Shown here piece after piece: positions 15,129 to 23,738 of a stretch of 32,800 nucleotides of DNA; position 1 is the stretch's first letter, and each line of letters starts with the position of its first letter. The stretch comes from Nocardia pseudovaccinii NBRC 100343. GTDB lineage: Bacteria; Actinomycetota; Actinomycetes; Mycobacteriales; Mycobacteriaceae. The position numbers were made by a program, and so were the translations under genes. The notes under the pieces were generated by a model that was not told the origin of the DNA, made no database searches, and worked only from the letters and a program-made list of their open reading frames with translations. The stretch spans positions 1 through 32,800 of the forward strand of contig NZ_BDBY01000003.1 in NCBI RefSeq assembly GCF_001613225.1, given 5' to 3'.

Positions 15129-17192
15129 CTAAGGGCGGTTCAGGGAGGCGCGTAGCTCGGGTGGGGTCGTTACGGGGAGGTCGCAGACGGAGCCGCGGCA
15201 GACGTAGGCGGAGGGCATTCCGTTCACTGGGGTGCGGTCGGTCAAGAGGGGGACCGAGTTGGTGGTAGCGGCGATGATGACGGTGCCACCGGGTGCTTCG
15301 GCACGGGCGGTGGCGATCAATTCTGTTGCCGCGGTTGAGGTGTCGGGCAAGGCGATGGCTACTTGGAGCGGACCGCGGAGGGCGGGTTCGGCTACGGTGA
15401 GCCATTGGCCTGCCGAGCGCGGGGCGCGGGCGAGGACGACGGCGCCGCGCCGGAGGGTTTGGTCGGCCAGTTCGCGATAGCGCAGGGCTGGTTCCGGGGC
15501 GCTGGTGGCGGCGGCGGTGACGAGCGCTTCGGCCAAGGCGGATGCGCCTGCGGGGGTTGCGCCGTCGATGGGATCGCGGGGGCGGGCGACGAGGGTTTCG
15601 GCGTCGTCGGCGGTGTCGAACCAGCTACCGGGTGCGGTGTCGTCAGCGAAATGTTGAATTGCCCTGTCCAGCAATCGTTGTGCGTGTTCGAGCCAGTCGA
15701 GTCCGCCGGTGGCCTGGTGTAGCGCCAGCAGTCCGGTGACCAGCCAGGCGTAGTCCTCCAAGACGCCTGGAGATGCGCCGACCACGCCACCGAGCGAGGC
15801 GCGGCGCACCCGGCCGTCGACGACGTGCTCGGCAAGCAGGAAGCGCGCACAGCGAGCGGCGGCTTCTACCCAATCATCTTGCCGCAGTGCGGAACCCGCC
15901 TCGGCTAGTGCGGTAATCGCCATTCCGTTCCAGGCGGTCACCACTTTGTCGTCGCGGTCCGGCTGTGGGCGTCGCGCACGGGCCTCGCGCAGTGTGGCGC
16001 GGGCACGTTCGAAGCGTTCGCGGGCAGTCCCGTTGTCGGACAACGCATCAGGATCGGCATACAGGGTGAGCACCGAAGTGCCCTGTTCGAAATTCCCGGC
16101 GGTAGTCACCCCGAAAACCTCTGCTGCCCAAGCGCCTTCGATAGGACCGAGTTCGCCGATCAGCTCGGCGGGCGTCCAGACATAGGTCGCGCCTTCGACA
16201 CCCGGTCCGCCCGGTTCCAAGTGGGTGTCGGCGTCCAGCGCGGACGCGAACCCACCGTGGTCGGTACCGAGGTCGTCGAGAATGAATTGCACCGTCTCAC
16301 GAGTAACGCGGTGCGCAAATGACTCTCGCTGAGGACTTCGGCGGGCGAGATGCGCATAGGCGCGCAGCAATTGCGCATTGTCGTAGAGCATCTTCTCGAA
16401 ATGCGGCACCAGCCAGGCGGCATCGACGGAGTAGCGCGCGAACCCGCCGCGCAACTGGTCGTAGATACCGCCGCGCGCCATGGCTTCGGCCGTCCGATTC
16501 ACCACATCGAGTGTCGCGGCATCGCCGGTGCGCTCCCAGCTGCGCAGCAGGCCCGCCAACAGCGCGGACGGCGGAAACTTCGGCGCACCACCGAATCCGC
16601 CGTGCTTGTGGTCTTCATCGCGCAGCACCGCCGCGACCGCATGATCGAGCAGTTCGGCCGAAATCGTCACATCGGCATCGGGCAGCCCGGCGGCCTGCGC
16701 CCGCAGTGCGTCGGCCACCTGCGCGGAAGCCTTGTCCACCTCATCGCGCCGGGTGTTCCAGGTATCGGTAACGGCCGTGAGCAGCTGGGTGAACGACGGC
16801 ATCCCACCGCGCGGCACCTTCGGGTAGTAGGTACCGCAATAGAACGGCTCGCCATCCGGCGTGAGGAAGCACGTCATCGGCCAGCCACCCTGACCGGTCA
16901 TCGCCACCGTGGCATTCATGTAGACCGCGTCCAGATCCGGACGCTCCTCACGATCCACCTTGATGCACACGAAGTTGTCGTTCATCTGCGCCGCCGTCCG
17001 CTCGTCCTCGAACGACTCGTGCGCCATCACATGGCACCAGTGACAACTCGCGTACCCGACGGACAGCAGGATCGGCACATCCCGGGCCCGCGCCGCCGCC
17101 AAGGCCGCGGGATCCCACTCCCGCCAATGCACCGGGTTATCCGCATGCTGTCGCAGATACGGTGAGGTCGCGCTACCCAGCAGGTTCACCAT
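15129..17192 (-). CDS. Thioredoxin-fold DUF255 protein (YyaL/Spata20-like)
   Basis: A 687-residue protein. The N-terminal thioredoxin-like DUF255 domain begins NLLGSATSPYLRQHADNPVHW. It carries the redox pair C50/C53 in YASCHWCHVM, then VKVDREERPDLD and GGWPMTCFLTPDGEPF. The rest is an (alpha/alpha)6 glycosidase-like barrel with GGIYDQLRGGFARYSVD, VPHFEKMLYDNAQLL and VVTAWNGMAI. Length and order match the YyaL/Spata20 family and Rv1084. The biochemical role is unsettled. The ATG at 17192 has a GAGG box. A candidate promoter lies at 17327-17300 (minus strand). Confidence 0.93.
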   Translation of the reverse strand: MVNLLGSATSPYLRQHADNPVHWREWDPAALAAARARDVPILLSVGYASCHWCHVMAHESFEDERTAAQMNDNFVCIKVDREERPDLDAVYMNATVAMTGQGGWPMTCFLTPDGEPFYCGTYYPKVPRGGMPSFTQLLTAVTDTWNTRRDEVDKASAQVADALRAQAAGLPDADVTISAELLDHAVAAVLRDEDHKHGGFGGAPKFPPSALLAGLLRSWERTGDAATLDVVNRTAEAMARGGIYDQLRGGFARYSVDAAWLVPHFEKMLYDNAQLLRAYAHLARRSPQRESFAHRVTRETVQFILDDLGTDHGGFASALDADTHLEPGGPGVEGATYVWTPAELIGELGPIEGAWAAEVFGVTTAGNFEQGTSVLTLYADPDALSDNGTARERFERARATLREARARRPQPDRDDKVVTAWNGMAITALAEAGSALRQDDWVEAAARCARFLLAEHVVDGRVRRASLGGVVGASPGVLEDYAWLVTGLLALHQATGGLDWLEHAQRLLDRAIQHFADDTAPGSWFDTADDAETLVARPRDPIDGATPAGASALAEALVTAAATSAPEPALRYRELADQTLRRGAVVLARAPRSAGQWLTVAEPALRGPLQVAIALPDTSTAATELIATARAEAPGGTVIIAATTNSVPLLTDRTPVNGMPSAYVCRGSVCDLPVTTPPELRASLNRP

Positions 17193-17299
17193 CTCAGCCT
17201 CTCACGTCCACTCGAACCGGCCACTCGAGGAGGTACCCGATTCCCACCGGCCATCACACTCGCAATGGTCACGCAGGCGGGACCGCCCAGGGCCGCCGA

Positions 17300-17327
17300 A
17301 ATAGACCTCTCGGTATGCTTTCCGCAA
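17300..17327 (-). promoter_or_regulatory. Candidate promoter for the DUF255 gene
   Basis: On the minus strand TTGCGG (17327-17322), a 16-bp spacer and TCTATT (17305-17300) form a plausible promoter about 110 bases before the DUF255 ATG. The rest of 17193-17374 shows nothing else. Confidence 0.35.
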
Positions 17328-17374
17328 GAACGAAGCCCCCGGAATCCGCTCGGGGACCTTGCTCGCTGAATTCC

Positions 17375-17610
17375 CTACCGCAGCGCCTGCTGGCCGGAGC
17401 CGACCGACGCGGTCAGCATGACCGCTACCAGCGGGATGGTCAGCACACCCGCGACGGTCGGCGAGTAGCCGCGAGCGGTCTGGAAGTACTGACCGAGCCA
17501 GTCGATCGACACCTCCGCCTTGCGCTCAGTGGGCAGCCGCAGCGTCCGCTGCAGCAGCACCAGCGCGATCACCGCTATCGGCACACATATCGGCGCGCGG
17601 CCGGTCACAT
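17375..17610 (-). pseudogene. Remnant of an EmrB/QacA-type MFS drug transporter
   Basis: Minus-strand translation gives two separated pieces of a drug:H+ antiporter fused into one short frame. VPIAVIALVLLQRTLRLP followed by VSIDWLG is the end of the N-terminal half as seen in EmrB/QacA proteins. It runs directly into YFQTARGYSPTVAGVLTIPL, from the C-terminal half. The transmembrane stretch normally between them is missing, and the frame stops at 17377-17375, well before the usual end. There is no N-terminus: the upstream part is replaced by the 3' end of the LAL regulator. This is a deletion-scarred pseudogene at the edge of the accessory block. Confidence 0.7.
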
Positions 17611-20406
17611 ACACGGCATGCTCGCGGCAACCTCGCGCCGCGATCGCAGCCCGAGCTTGGCGAGGATGTTCGATACGTGAGACTGAACTGTGCGGCGCGA
17701 CAAGAACATCTGCGCCGCGATATCGGAGTTGGTGCAGCCTTCGGCGACGAGCGCGGCTACCTTGCGCTCGGTATCGGTCAGCGCCGCCCAGCCGGATTTG
17801 GGCCGGTTGCGTCGACCGCGTACACCTCGCCGAATGTCGTACGGTCGCACGCGTGCGACCGTACGGGCGGTGTCCCACGATGCGCCGAGGCGGCTGTAGA
17901 TCCCGATCGCGGTGTCCAGCGAACGGCGGGCATCGACATCCCGCCCCGCGGCGGCGAGCAGCACGGCGGCGTTCTCGTGAGCCTGCGCTTGGTAGAGCAG
18001 CCGCCCGGACCGCCGGAAGGCCCGGGCCGCCGCCAGCAAGCTATCGGAATCGCGCTCGGCCAGACCTCGGCACAGTAGCGCTGTCCCGATCCTGGAGGCG
18101 GTCGGCTGTCGCGCCACGAGCTCGTCGGCGCCGACCACTACCGACCGCGCCGCATCCGTATCGCCGAGGTCCGCGGCCAGTCGGGCGATATCCGGGAAGA
18201 TGTAGTACAGCGTCGCCGCGGCCGAATGGTCGGCGAGTCGCTCATGGGTGTCGACGAGCAGCTTCAAGGCGAGGTCTGGATGGCCGTGTGCCTCGTGCGT
18301 CAACGCCTTGGCCCACAGGTGCAAGTGCGCGTAGCCGGTGGTGCCCGCGAGGTCGTCCGCGATGGGAATACTGTCCACGTCCGGCAGGAACGTGCCGCGG
18401 TGAATACCGATGAGCGCCGCGAGGCTGCCCGCGACCGTCGAGTACCCGAGCACGTCCGGCGCCGCGCCGACGCCGCATTCGGCCACCGCGTCATCCCAGC
18501 GACCGTTCAGCAGGCAGAGCCGTGCTTTGGCAACGAGGTTCGCGGACCGGGACATACCGGGGACACGGCGGTTGTGCGCTATCGCCTGATTCAGCACGTC
18601 TTCGGCATCGGTCAGGCGATCGAGTTCGATCAGACAAAGTGCCCGTAGCGCGTATGGATCGAACTGGTCCGGTCTGGTATCGACGGTCGAGGCGATGGGT
18701 ATCCGAGTGCTCAACTCCAGCGCCTCGGTGAGATCGCCTCGGGTGTACCGCACCGCGCCAACGGCGCTGAGGCCGTAACCGATAGTGCGGCGATCCCCAT
18801 TGGATTCCCCTATCGCGATCGCAATTCGACCCGCTCGCTCGGCCGCATCGAACCGGTCGAGGAATACGTTGTCCACCGCACACATGCCGTGGAAGCGACC
18901 CACCGCCTCGACATCGAGATCCATTGTGCTCAGCGCTGTTTCGGCGATATCGACGGCATCGGCGATTCGGCCCCCGGCTCGGCAGGCCTGGGCGAGCAGC
19001 CAGTGCATTTCGATATCGTCGCCGTACTCCGACCGCGTCGACAGCGCAACGCGCACTTCGGCCTCCGCCTCGGCAGTTCGACCACTCCACAGCAGCGCCT
19101 CGACATACCGGCGGATCAGCGGTGGGTTATCGGACTCCGTCGTCGCGCGCCGCAACAGTCGCGCCGCCAGCTCGGGCGCTCTGGAAACCAATTTGTCGGC
19201 TACCGCTACCAGCCAATCGACGCCGGTGTCATCCAGTTCGTAGTCGGCGACCGCCAAATAGTGTGCGATCCGCTCGATCGGCGCGTTGGTCGTCCGCAGT
19301 ACCCGACCAGCCGTGCGCAGCAGACCAGCGCGCACTGTGGCAGGTAGCTGATCCGACAGCACCCGCCGGATCAGGTCATGCCGGAACACCACTTCGGAGT
19401 CGACAAGTGCGAGCACTCCGCTCGCCATCACGTCGCTGACGACGCTCCATACCTCGAGGAGGGGGCGGTCCAGAACCGCTGCCAGTTCCGTGACGTCCAC
19501 GACCGGGCCGAGCGCGGCGGCGGTCGCCAGCACGTGCCGGGTCCGGCGCGGCAGAAAGTCCAACCTCCGTGAAATCGCCTGCGCGAGTGTGGTGGACGGG
19601 CGCTGCCCGGCGACTGCCTCTGGGATGTCGGCCGCGGCGGCGATCACCGTGATCGCCTGCTCACGCAGCAGGGCGGCCACCAATTCGGTGATGTAGCACG
19701 GATTTCCGCTCGCACCCGCGACCTCCCGCAGCAACCCCGGGCCGGGGGTGGCACCGACGATATGCGACACCAATTCCGCCGCTGCCCCGGCGGAAAGCCC
19801 GCCGAGTCGGATCAGCGGAGCGCGGCATGCGCAGAGTTCGGCCGATAGTGCGGTGAACGCCGAGTCCTGAGGCTGTGGGCGGGCGCCGAGCAGCAGTAGT
19901 AGCGGTAGCTCATCGATGCGGGTGCACAACCGCTGCAACACCGACACGCTCGACGCGTCGGCCCAGTGGACGTCGTCCATGATCAGCGCGAGCGGGCCGG
20001 TGGCGCACCAGGTCTCGACGTGATCGAGGATCGCCTCGGCGATGACGATCTCATGCCTTGCCTCGGTGTCGCTCGCCCGAATGTCGCGGTCGAGCAAGGC
20101 AGGGATCGGATCTGCGCCTGGCGTGTCGGGGTCGAGCCAGGAGCGCAGCGCGGCGAACGGGACGGTCTGCCGTAGTTCGGTGGCGGCCCCCAGTCGAATA
20201 TGCAGGCCCGCCGCCGCGCACCGCACCCCGGCCGCGTCCAACAGAGACGTCTTGCCGATACCTGGTTCGCCCTGTACCAGCACGACGGACCCCCGCCCCC
20301 CGGCGGCCCGTCCCGCGAGCTCCGCCAGCATCTCGATCTCGCCATCACGACCGATGACCACCGGCGCGCCGGATTTCGGGGAAGGCAGCGTCAACGAACC
20401 GGGCAT
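17605..20406 (-). CDS. LAL-type LuxR family ATP-dependent transcriptional regulator
   Basis: A 933-residue STAND-type activator. Walker A GEPGIGKT is at residues 46-53 and Walker B LALIMDD at 139-145. A long alpha-helical, TPR-like middle follows, and the LuxR HTH occupies the last 65 residues (LTDTERKVAALVAEGCTNSDIAAQMFLSRRTVQSHVSNILAKLGL). Such regulators use ATP or inducer binding to switch on nearby metabolic or secondary-metabolite genes. The ATG at 20406 lies inside the preceding gene (16-bp overlap), and no good SD is seen, so translation is likely coupled. The 3' end abuts a broken MFS gene, and the final residues (EVAASMPCM) may come from that junction. Confidence 0.92.
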   Translation of the reverse strand: MPGSLTLPSPKSGAPVVIGRDGEIEMLAELAGRAAGGRGSVVLVQGEPGIGKTSLLDAAGVRCAAAGLHIRLGAATELRQTVPFAALRSWLDPDTPGADPIPALLDRDIRASDTEARHEIVIAEAILDHVETWCATGPLALIMDDVHWADASSVSVLQRLCTRIDELPLLLLLGARPQPQDSAFTALSAELCACRAPLIRLGGLSAGAAAELVSHIVGATPGPGLLREVAGASGNPCYITELVAALLREQAITVIAAAADIPEAVAGQRPSTTLAQAISRRLDFLPRRTRHVLATAAALGPVVDVTELAAVLDRPLLEVWSVVSDVMASGVLALVDSEVVFRHDLIRRVLSDQLPATVRAGLLRTAGRVLRTTNAPIERIAHYLAVADYELDDTGVDWLVAVADKLVSRAPELAARLLRRATTESDNPPLIRRYVEALLWSGRTAEAEAEVRVALSTRSEYGDDIEMHWLLAQACRAGGRIADAVDIAETALSTMDLDVEAVGRFHGMCAVDNVFLDRFDAAERAGRIAIAIGESNGDRRTIGYGLSAVGAVRYTRGDLTEALELSTRIPIASTVDTRPDQFDPYALRALCLIELDRLTDAEDVLNQAIAHNRRVPGMSRSANLVAKARLCLLNGRWDDAVAECGVGAAPDVLGYSTVAGSLAALIGIHRGTFLPDVDSIPIADDLAGTTGYAHLHLWAKALTHEAHGHPDLALKLLVDTHERLADHSAAATLYYIFPDIARLAADLGDTDAARSVVVGADELVARQPTASRIGTALLCRGLAERDSDSLLAAARAFRRSGRLLYQAQAHENAAVLLAAAGRDVDARRSLDTAIGIYSRLGASWDTARTVARVRPYDIRRGVRGRRNRPKSGWAALTDTERKVAALVAEGCTNSDIAAQMFLSRRTVQSHVSNILAKLGLRSRREVAASMPCM

Positions 20407-20915
20407 GCCGGAGCCCGATCACCCATTCCGGCTGAATCCGGCCGCACGTCGACATACCCGGAGGGGGATACGGCAATGGATGGCAAATCCCAATGTCGCG
20501 CCGACTTTTCCGCGCGGCAGGCGACATTCCATCCGAACGGCATCAGGTGGACGCGTTCCCCGTATTGCCCCAGTTGCGCGGCAAGGTCCGAAAGCACATC
20601 CAGTGTGTCGGCGACGCAGGTGAGGACATCCAGTGGATCGGCCTCCGGCGTGCACCGACTACCCGAGGTTGTGCAGTGCGGGGTCCCGGCGATAACGATA
20701 TGGGCCGCCTCGCTGACGAGGCACAGGTACCGGATCGCGCGGACGGCCTCGGCGGTCAAGGGACAATCGCCCGGTTCGACGACGACTCGCACTACCAGGC
20801 AATCGACGAACCGCTGCGTCGCCCCCACTGTCGCCGGGTCGACGGCCACCGCGCAGGGACCGGCCGCCACCAGGGCGTATTCGAAACTGCGCCAACGACT
20901 TCCGACGCCCCTCAT
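20391..20915 (-). CDS. Unknown 174-residue protein in the cupin-LAL operon
   Basis: I do not recognise this family. The ATG at 20915 has a GGGGGAGG box eight bases upstream. The gene starts 37 bp after the cupin stop and overlaps the LAL start by 16 bp, so it is the middle gene of an operon. The protein is cysteine-rich (nine Cys). It has an alternating hydrophobic strand (FVDCLVVRVVVEPG), a short segment AAHIVIAGTPHCTTSG, a predicted helix (DVLTCVADTLDVLSDLAAQL) and VHLMPFGWNVACRAE. No signal peptide or clear TM helix is present. It could be a small-molecule sensor or an accessory to the LAL regulator (inference from position only). Confidence 0.65.
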   Translation of the reverse strand: MRGVGSRWRSFEYALVAAGPCAVAVDPATVGATQRFVDCLVVRVVVEPGDCPLTAEAVRAIRYLCLVSEAAHIVIAGTPHCTTSGSRCTPEADPLDVLTCVADTLDVLSDLAAQLGQYGERVHLMPFGWNVACRAEKSARHWDLPSIAVSPSGYVDVRPDSAGMGDRAPACPVR

Positions 20916-20952
20916 CCAAGGGACCTCCCCCGCGGACGCTGCTGAAGGTCGG

Positions 20953-21510
20953 TCATGGCTGCGTCGGCACCTTCTGGTCGGCGACGCCGCAGACGGTGTA
21001 ACAGAATACGAACGGCACCGCACCGTCGTTGAACCATGCGTGCGGGGTGCCGTGCTGGATCACGCAATCGCCTGCGCGCAGCGATACTTCGACGCCGTCG
21101 CCGAGACGCAGGCGGCCCTCGCCACTGAGCACGACGATGAAATCGATGCTCACGGTGCTGTGCATGCCGGGCGCGGCAGGGTCGAAGGCCGCCATCATCC
21201 CCGGCAGTTTCGCCTCCGCTTCCGCGACGACGGCCGCCATCGCCTCCTCGGACAGATCGGCATCGGGCTCATAGGTCAGCCCCGGGGGTACCGAGATGAA
21301 TCCGAAACGCAGCCCGCCCGGACCGGGAAAATAGCTCGTGCCGGTCTGCGCGGGCGTCTTGTCGACCGGCAGCTCGGGAAGTTCGTCGAGTTCCCACATC
21401 CGATGGATCTCGACGCCTGGGAGCAGCGCTAATGTCAGCGGGTCGACGGAGTCGTCCGCCAGCACGCGTCCCTGTCCGGTTCCGTTGTCGCCGATCACGA
21501 TTCTGCGCAT
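20953..21510 (-). CDS. Cupin-domain protein
   Basis: A 185-residue single-domain cupin. The C-terminal barrel shows STVSIDFIVVLSGEGRLRLGDG, then LRAGDCVIQHGTPHAWFNDG. Of the usual metal ligands, a His is retained in the second motif (QHGTPHAW); the first motif has S-D in place of the usual His residues. The N-terminal part (VEIHRMWELDELPELP, FGFISVPPG) matches a cupin group often found beside short-chain dehydrogenases. The ATG at 21510 has AGGAG six bases upstream; the frame itself runs to 21870. First gene of the cupin/unknown/LAL operon and divergent from the AraC gene. Function could be binding or isomerisation of a small aromatic or polyketide-like molecule, but this is not shown. Confidence 0.85.
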   Translation of the reverse strand: MRRIVIGDNGTGQGRVLADDSVDPLTLALLPGVEIHRMWELDELPELPVDKTPAQTGTSYFPGPGGLRFGFISVPPGLTYEPDADLSEEAMAAVVAEAEAKLPGMMAAFDPAAPGMHSTVSIDFIVVLSGEGRLRLGDGVEVSLRAGDCVIQHGTPHAWFNDGAVPFVFCYTVCGVADQKVPTQP

Positions 21511-21624
21511 GTGAACTCCTGAATATCGTCCGCAACCAGCCGAATCGGGTCGGCACCGATGGCCGCACCGGCCGATCCGGGCCTCAGCTATCGGCGACGG
21601 TATCCGCCGCCCACGCGGACCCGC

Positions 21625-21663
21625 TTGTCCCGAAGCGCATGAGCATTGTCCGAATGCGCAGAG
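21625..21663. promoter_or_regulatory. AraC-type direct-repeat operator between cupin and araC genes
   Basis: TTGTCCcGAAGCGCA at 21625-21639 is followed by TTGTCCGAATGCGCA at 21646-21660. The TTGTCC words start 21 bp apart, two helical turns, as expected for an AraC-family dimer on tandem half-sites. The second copy also contains the inverted pair GCATT-N5-AATGC (21643-21657). The site is about 120 bp from both divergent start codons. Confidence 0.6.
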
Positions 21664-21781
21664 CTCGAAACCCCGGCAATGCCTGCTCCACCGGTGCTCC
21701 GCACGGTTCTGCATTAGGCTTCTTCCGAAGTTGGGGCCGACGCCCGGGCCACCGATGATCGTCGAATCGGAGGCGATATTC

Positions 21782-22747
21782 ATGAACCAAGCGGCTATCG
21801 CCGACTCCACCACGACAAGTGTGGTGGATCCACATGAGCGAGCCGAGTACTGGGCCGATCTGATCAGCACATACCACTGTCGGCTCGGCTACAGATTCCC
21901 GAGCAGCACCGACTTCCAAGGGCACACGCAGCTGCGGCGAACCGACGCCTACCAGCTCGTCGGGTGGAAATCGGATGCCGTCACCTACCTTCGCAACCCG
22001 AGCCATATCCGCGCCGACCCCGATGACGACTACCGGCTGATCGTTCCGTTCACCGGGCGACTGTCCTTCCGCACCGAAGACGGGTACGGGATCCTTGCCC
22101 CGGGAACAATGGCTCTGGTTTCCGTCGACCGCCCCTACACGATGTCCATGTCCGATGCCACGCGCGGGATGATCATCACCATTCCGCGCAAGGAGATAAA
22201 GCATCGCCTCAACCGGGTCGTTCCACCCGACCACCCGCTGGATCTCACGACCGGGCTCGGCCGGGTGACCGACGGGATACTCGGCGGCCTGCACAGCGAA
22301 TCCGCCGCACTCACCGACCTCCAATTCGACAGCGTCTCCGAACGGCTGGTGGATCTGCTCTGCATGCAGATCCTCGGCGAACCGGCGAACTCGCCCACTC
22401 AGCTCGCCCATGTCGAAGCGACCGCTCGCCGGTATATCCACGACCACGCCGGAGATCCGGACCTCAACGGCACGCGCGTCGCCGTTGCGCTCGGCTGGTC
22501 ACTGCGGCAAATTCAACTGGCGTTCAGCAATGCCGGAACCACGCCCAGCGATGTCATCCGGGAAGAACGCCTGCGACTGGCGCGCGACCGCCTGCGCAGC
22601 CCGGCCTACCAGCATCGAAGTATTACCGATATCGCATCGGACCTCGGCTTCGGTTCGATGAGCAGCTTCAGCAAGGCCTTCCGCAGACGCTTCGACGCCA
22701 CACCCGGCCAGCTCCGCGAGGACCGGCGGGTCGCATCCGACGACTGA
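21782..22747 (+). CDS. AraC family transcriptional regulator
   Basis: A 321-residue activator. The N-terminal part (HERAEYWADLISTYHCRLGYRF ... DYRLIVPFTGRLSFRTEDGYG) is the AraC-binding-like domain seen in proteins such as FeaR. The C-terminal double HTH runs from about residue 220 (VAVALGWSLRQIQLAFSNAGTTPSDVIREERL) to the signature SITDIASDLGFGSMSSFSKAFRRRFDATPGQLR. The ATG at 21782 has GGAGG eight bases upstream; an in-frame ATG at 21731 is less likely. It is divergent from the cupin operon and probably controls it through the direct repeats at 21625-21663. Confidence 0.9.
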   Translation: MNQAAIADSTTTSVVDPHERAEYWADLISTYHCRLGYRFPSSTDFQGHTQLRRTDAYQLVGWKSDAVTYLRNPSHIRADPDDDYRLIVPFTGRLSFRTEDGYGILAPGTMALVSVDRPYTMSMSDATRGMIITIPRKEIKHRLNRVVPPDHPLDLTTGLGRVTDGILGGLHSESAALTDLQFDSVSERLVDLLCMQILGEPANSPTQLAHVEATARRYIHDHAGDPDLNGTRVAVALGWSLRQIQLAFSNAGTTPSDVIREERLRLARDRLRSPAYQHRSITDIASDLGFGSMSSFSKAFRRRFDATPGQLREDRRVASDD

Positions 22748-22753
22748 TTTCAG

Positions 22754-22789
22754 CAGCGACCGGCAAGCACGATCACGCTATCGTCGCTG
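22754..22789. promoter_or_regulatory. Inverted repeat in front of the lysR gene
   Basis: CAGCGAC at 22754-22760 and GTCGCTG at 22783-22789 are inverted copies in the 43-bp gap between the AraC stop and the LysR GTG. It could be a LysR autoregulatory site or a weak hairpin. Confidence 0.3.
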
Positions 22790-22790
22790 C

Positions 22791-23738
22791 GTGGACTCCC
22801 TGCGCCAGCTGCGGTACTTCGTCGCCGTCGCCGAAGAACTGCATTTCGGGCGGGCCGCCGAACGCCTCGGCATTGCGCAGCCGCCGCTGAGCCAGCGCAT
22901 CCGCAAACTCGAACAGGATCTCGGGGCCCGGCTCTTCGACCGGGACAGCCGACGCGTTGAACTCACCGAGGCGGGTCAGATCCTGCTCGTGGAAGCCCGC
23001 GATCTGCTGGCCCGCTGGGACCGCGCACAACGGCTGGTGGGCAAGGCGCATCGAGGTGAGATCGATGCGTTGCGGGTCGGCGTCCCGCCCGAACTGGCCG
23101 GACGGGTGCTCGCGGCGATCCTCACCACATTCGAAAGCCGTGACGTCCGAGTCGATCTACAGGAACTGACCACCGCCGAGCAGATCCGACTGCTCGCCGA
23201 CCGTCAACTCGACGCCGGGCTGCTGCAACATCCGGTAGATGTGGTCGGACTCGAGCTCGGCCCCGAGGTGGAGACACCGCTCGGCGTGGTGCTGCCACGC
23301 GACTCGCCGCTGGCCACGCGCTCCGCGCTCACCCTCGCCGACCTGGCCGGACTCGGTCTGGTGATCTTTCCGCGGGCCGCCGCGCCCGGACTCTACGACG
23401 CGACGCTGCGCACCTGCTGGGAGCACGGCTTCCGGCCCACCCGGGTCCAGCACGCGCGCAATCCCGAATTCGTGCTCGGCATGGTGCTTTCCGGGCGCGG
23501 CGTCGCCTTCGACCAGGGCATGGTCGCGCAAAAGGAACCGCGTGTCGTCTGGCGACCGCTGACCGACGCACTGAGCTGGCGGCTCTCGCTGGCCTGGCCC
23601 GCCGTGGCGCCGCATCCGCTGGTCCGCGAACTGGCCGAGCTGATCGTCACGGTCATCCAGGGCGACGGCGCGTCACGGCCAGCGCCCGCTCAGGAGGTGG
23701 CGCAGCGGCCGTGGAATGTCGTATTCGGCAGATCGTGA
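22791..23738 (+). CDS. LysR family transcriptional regulator
   Basis: A 315-residue protein. The winged HTH at residues 1-60 (LRQLRYFVAVAEELHFGRAAERLGIAQPPLSQRIRKLEQDLGARLFDR) is canonical. The remainder is a LysR substrate-binding domain (LRVGVPPELAGRVL, LADRQLDAGLLQHP, NPEFVLGMVLSGRGVAF). The start is GTG at 22791; no strong SD is visible, so it may be coupled to the AraC gene 43 bp upstream. Its last 49 bp overlap the 3' end of the convergent beta-lactamase-fold gene. LysR regulators of beta-lactamases are normally divergent, so control of that gene is not implied by this layout. Confidence 0.92.
   Translation: MDSLRQLRYFVAVAEELHFGRAAERLGIAQPPLSQRIRKLEQDLGARLFDRDSRRVELTEAGQILLVEARDLLARWDRAQRLVGKAHRGEIDALRVGVPPELAGRVLAAILTTFESRDVRVDLQELTTAEQIRLLADRQLDAGLLQHPVDVVGLELGPEVETPLGVVLPRDSPLATRSALTLADLAGLGLVIFPRAAAPGLYDATLRTCWEHGFRPTRVQHARNPEFVLGMVLSGRGVAFDQGMVAQKEPRVVWRPLTDALSWRLSLAWPAVAPHPLVRELAELIVTVIQGDGASRPAPAQEVAQRPWNVVFGRS

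Noticed and set aside
13573..15405. A 610-codon open frame on the minus strand
   Set aside because: Antisense to the adenylyl cyclase and running through the repeat gap; no family features.
20200..21432. A 410-codon plus-strand frame over the LAL/cupin genes
   Set aside because: Antisense shadow; low-complexity composition and no ribosome-binding site.
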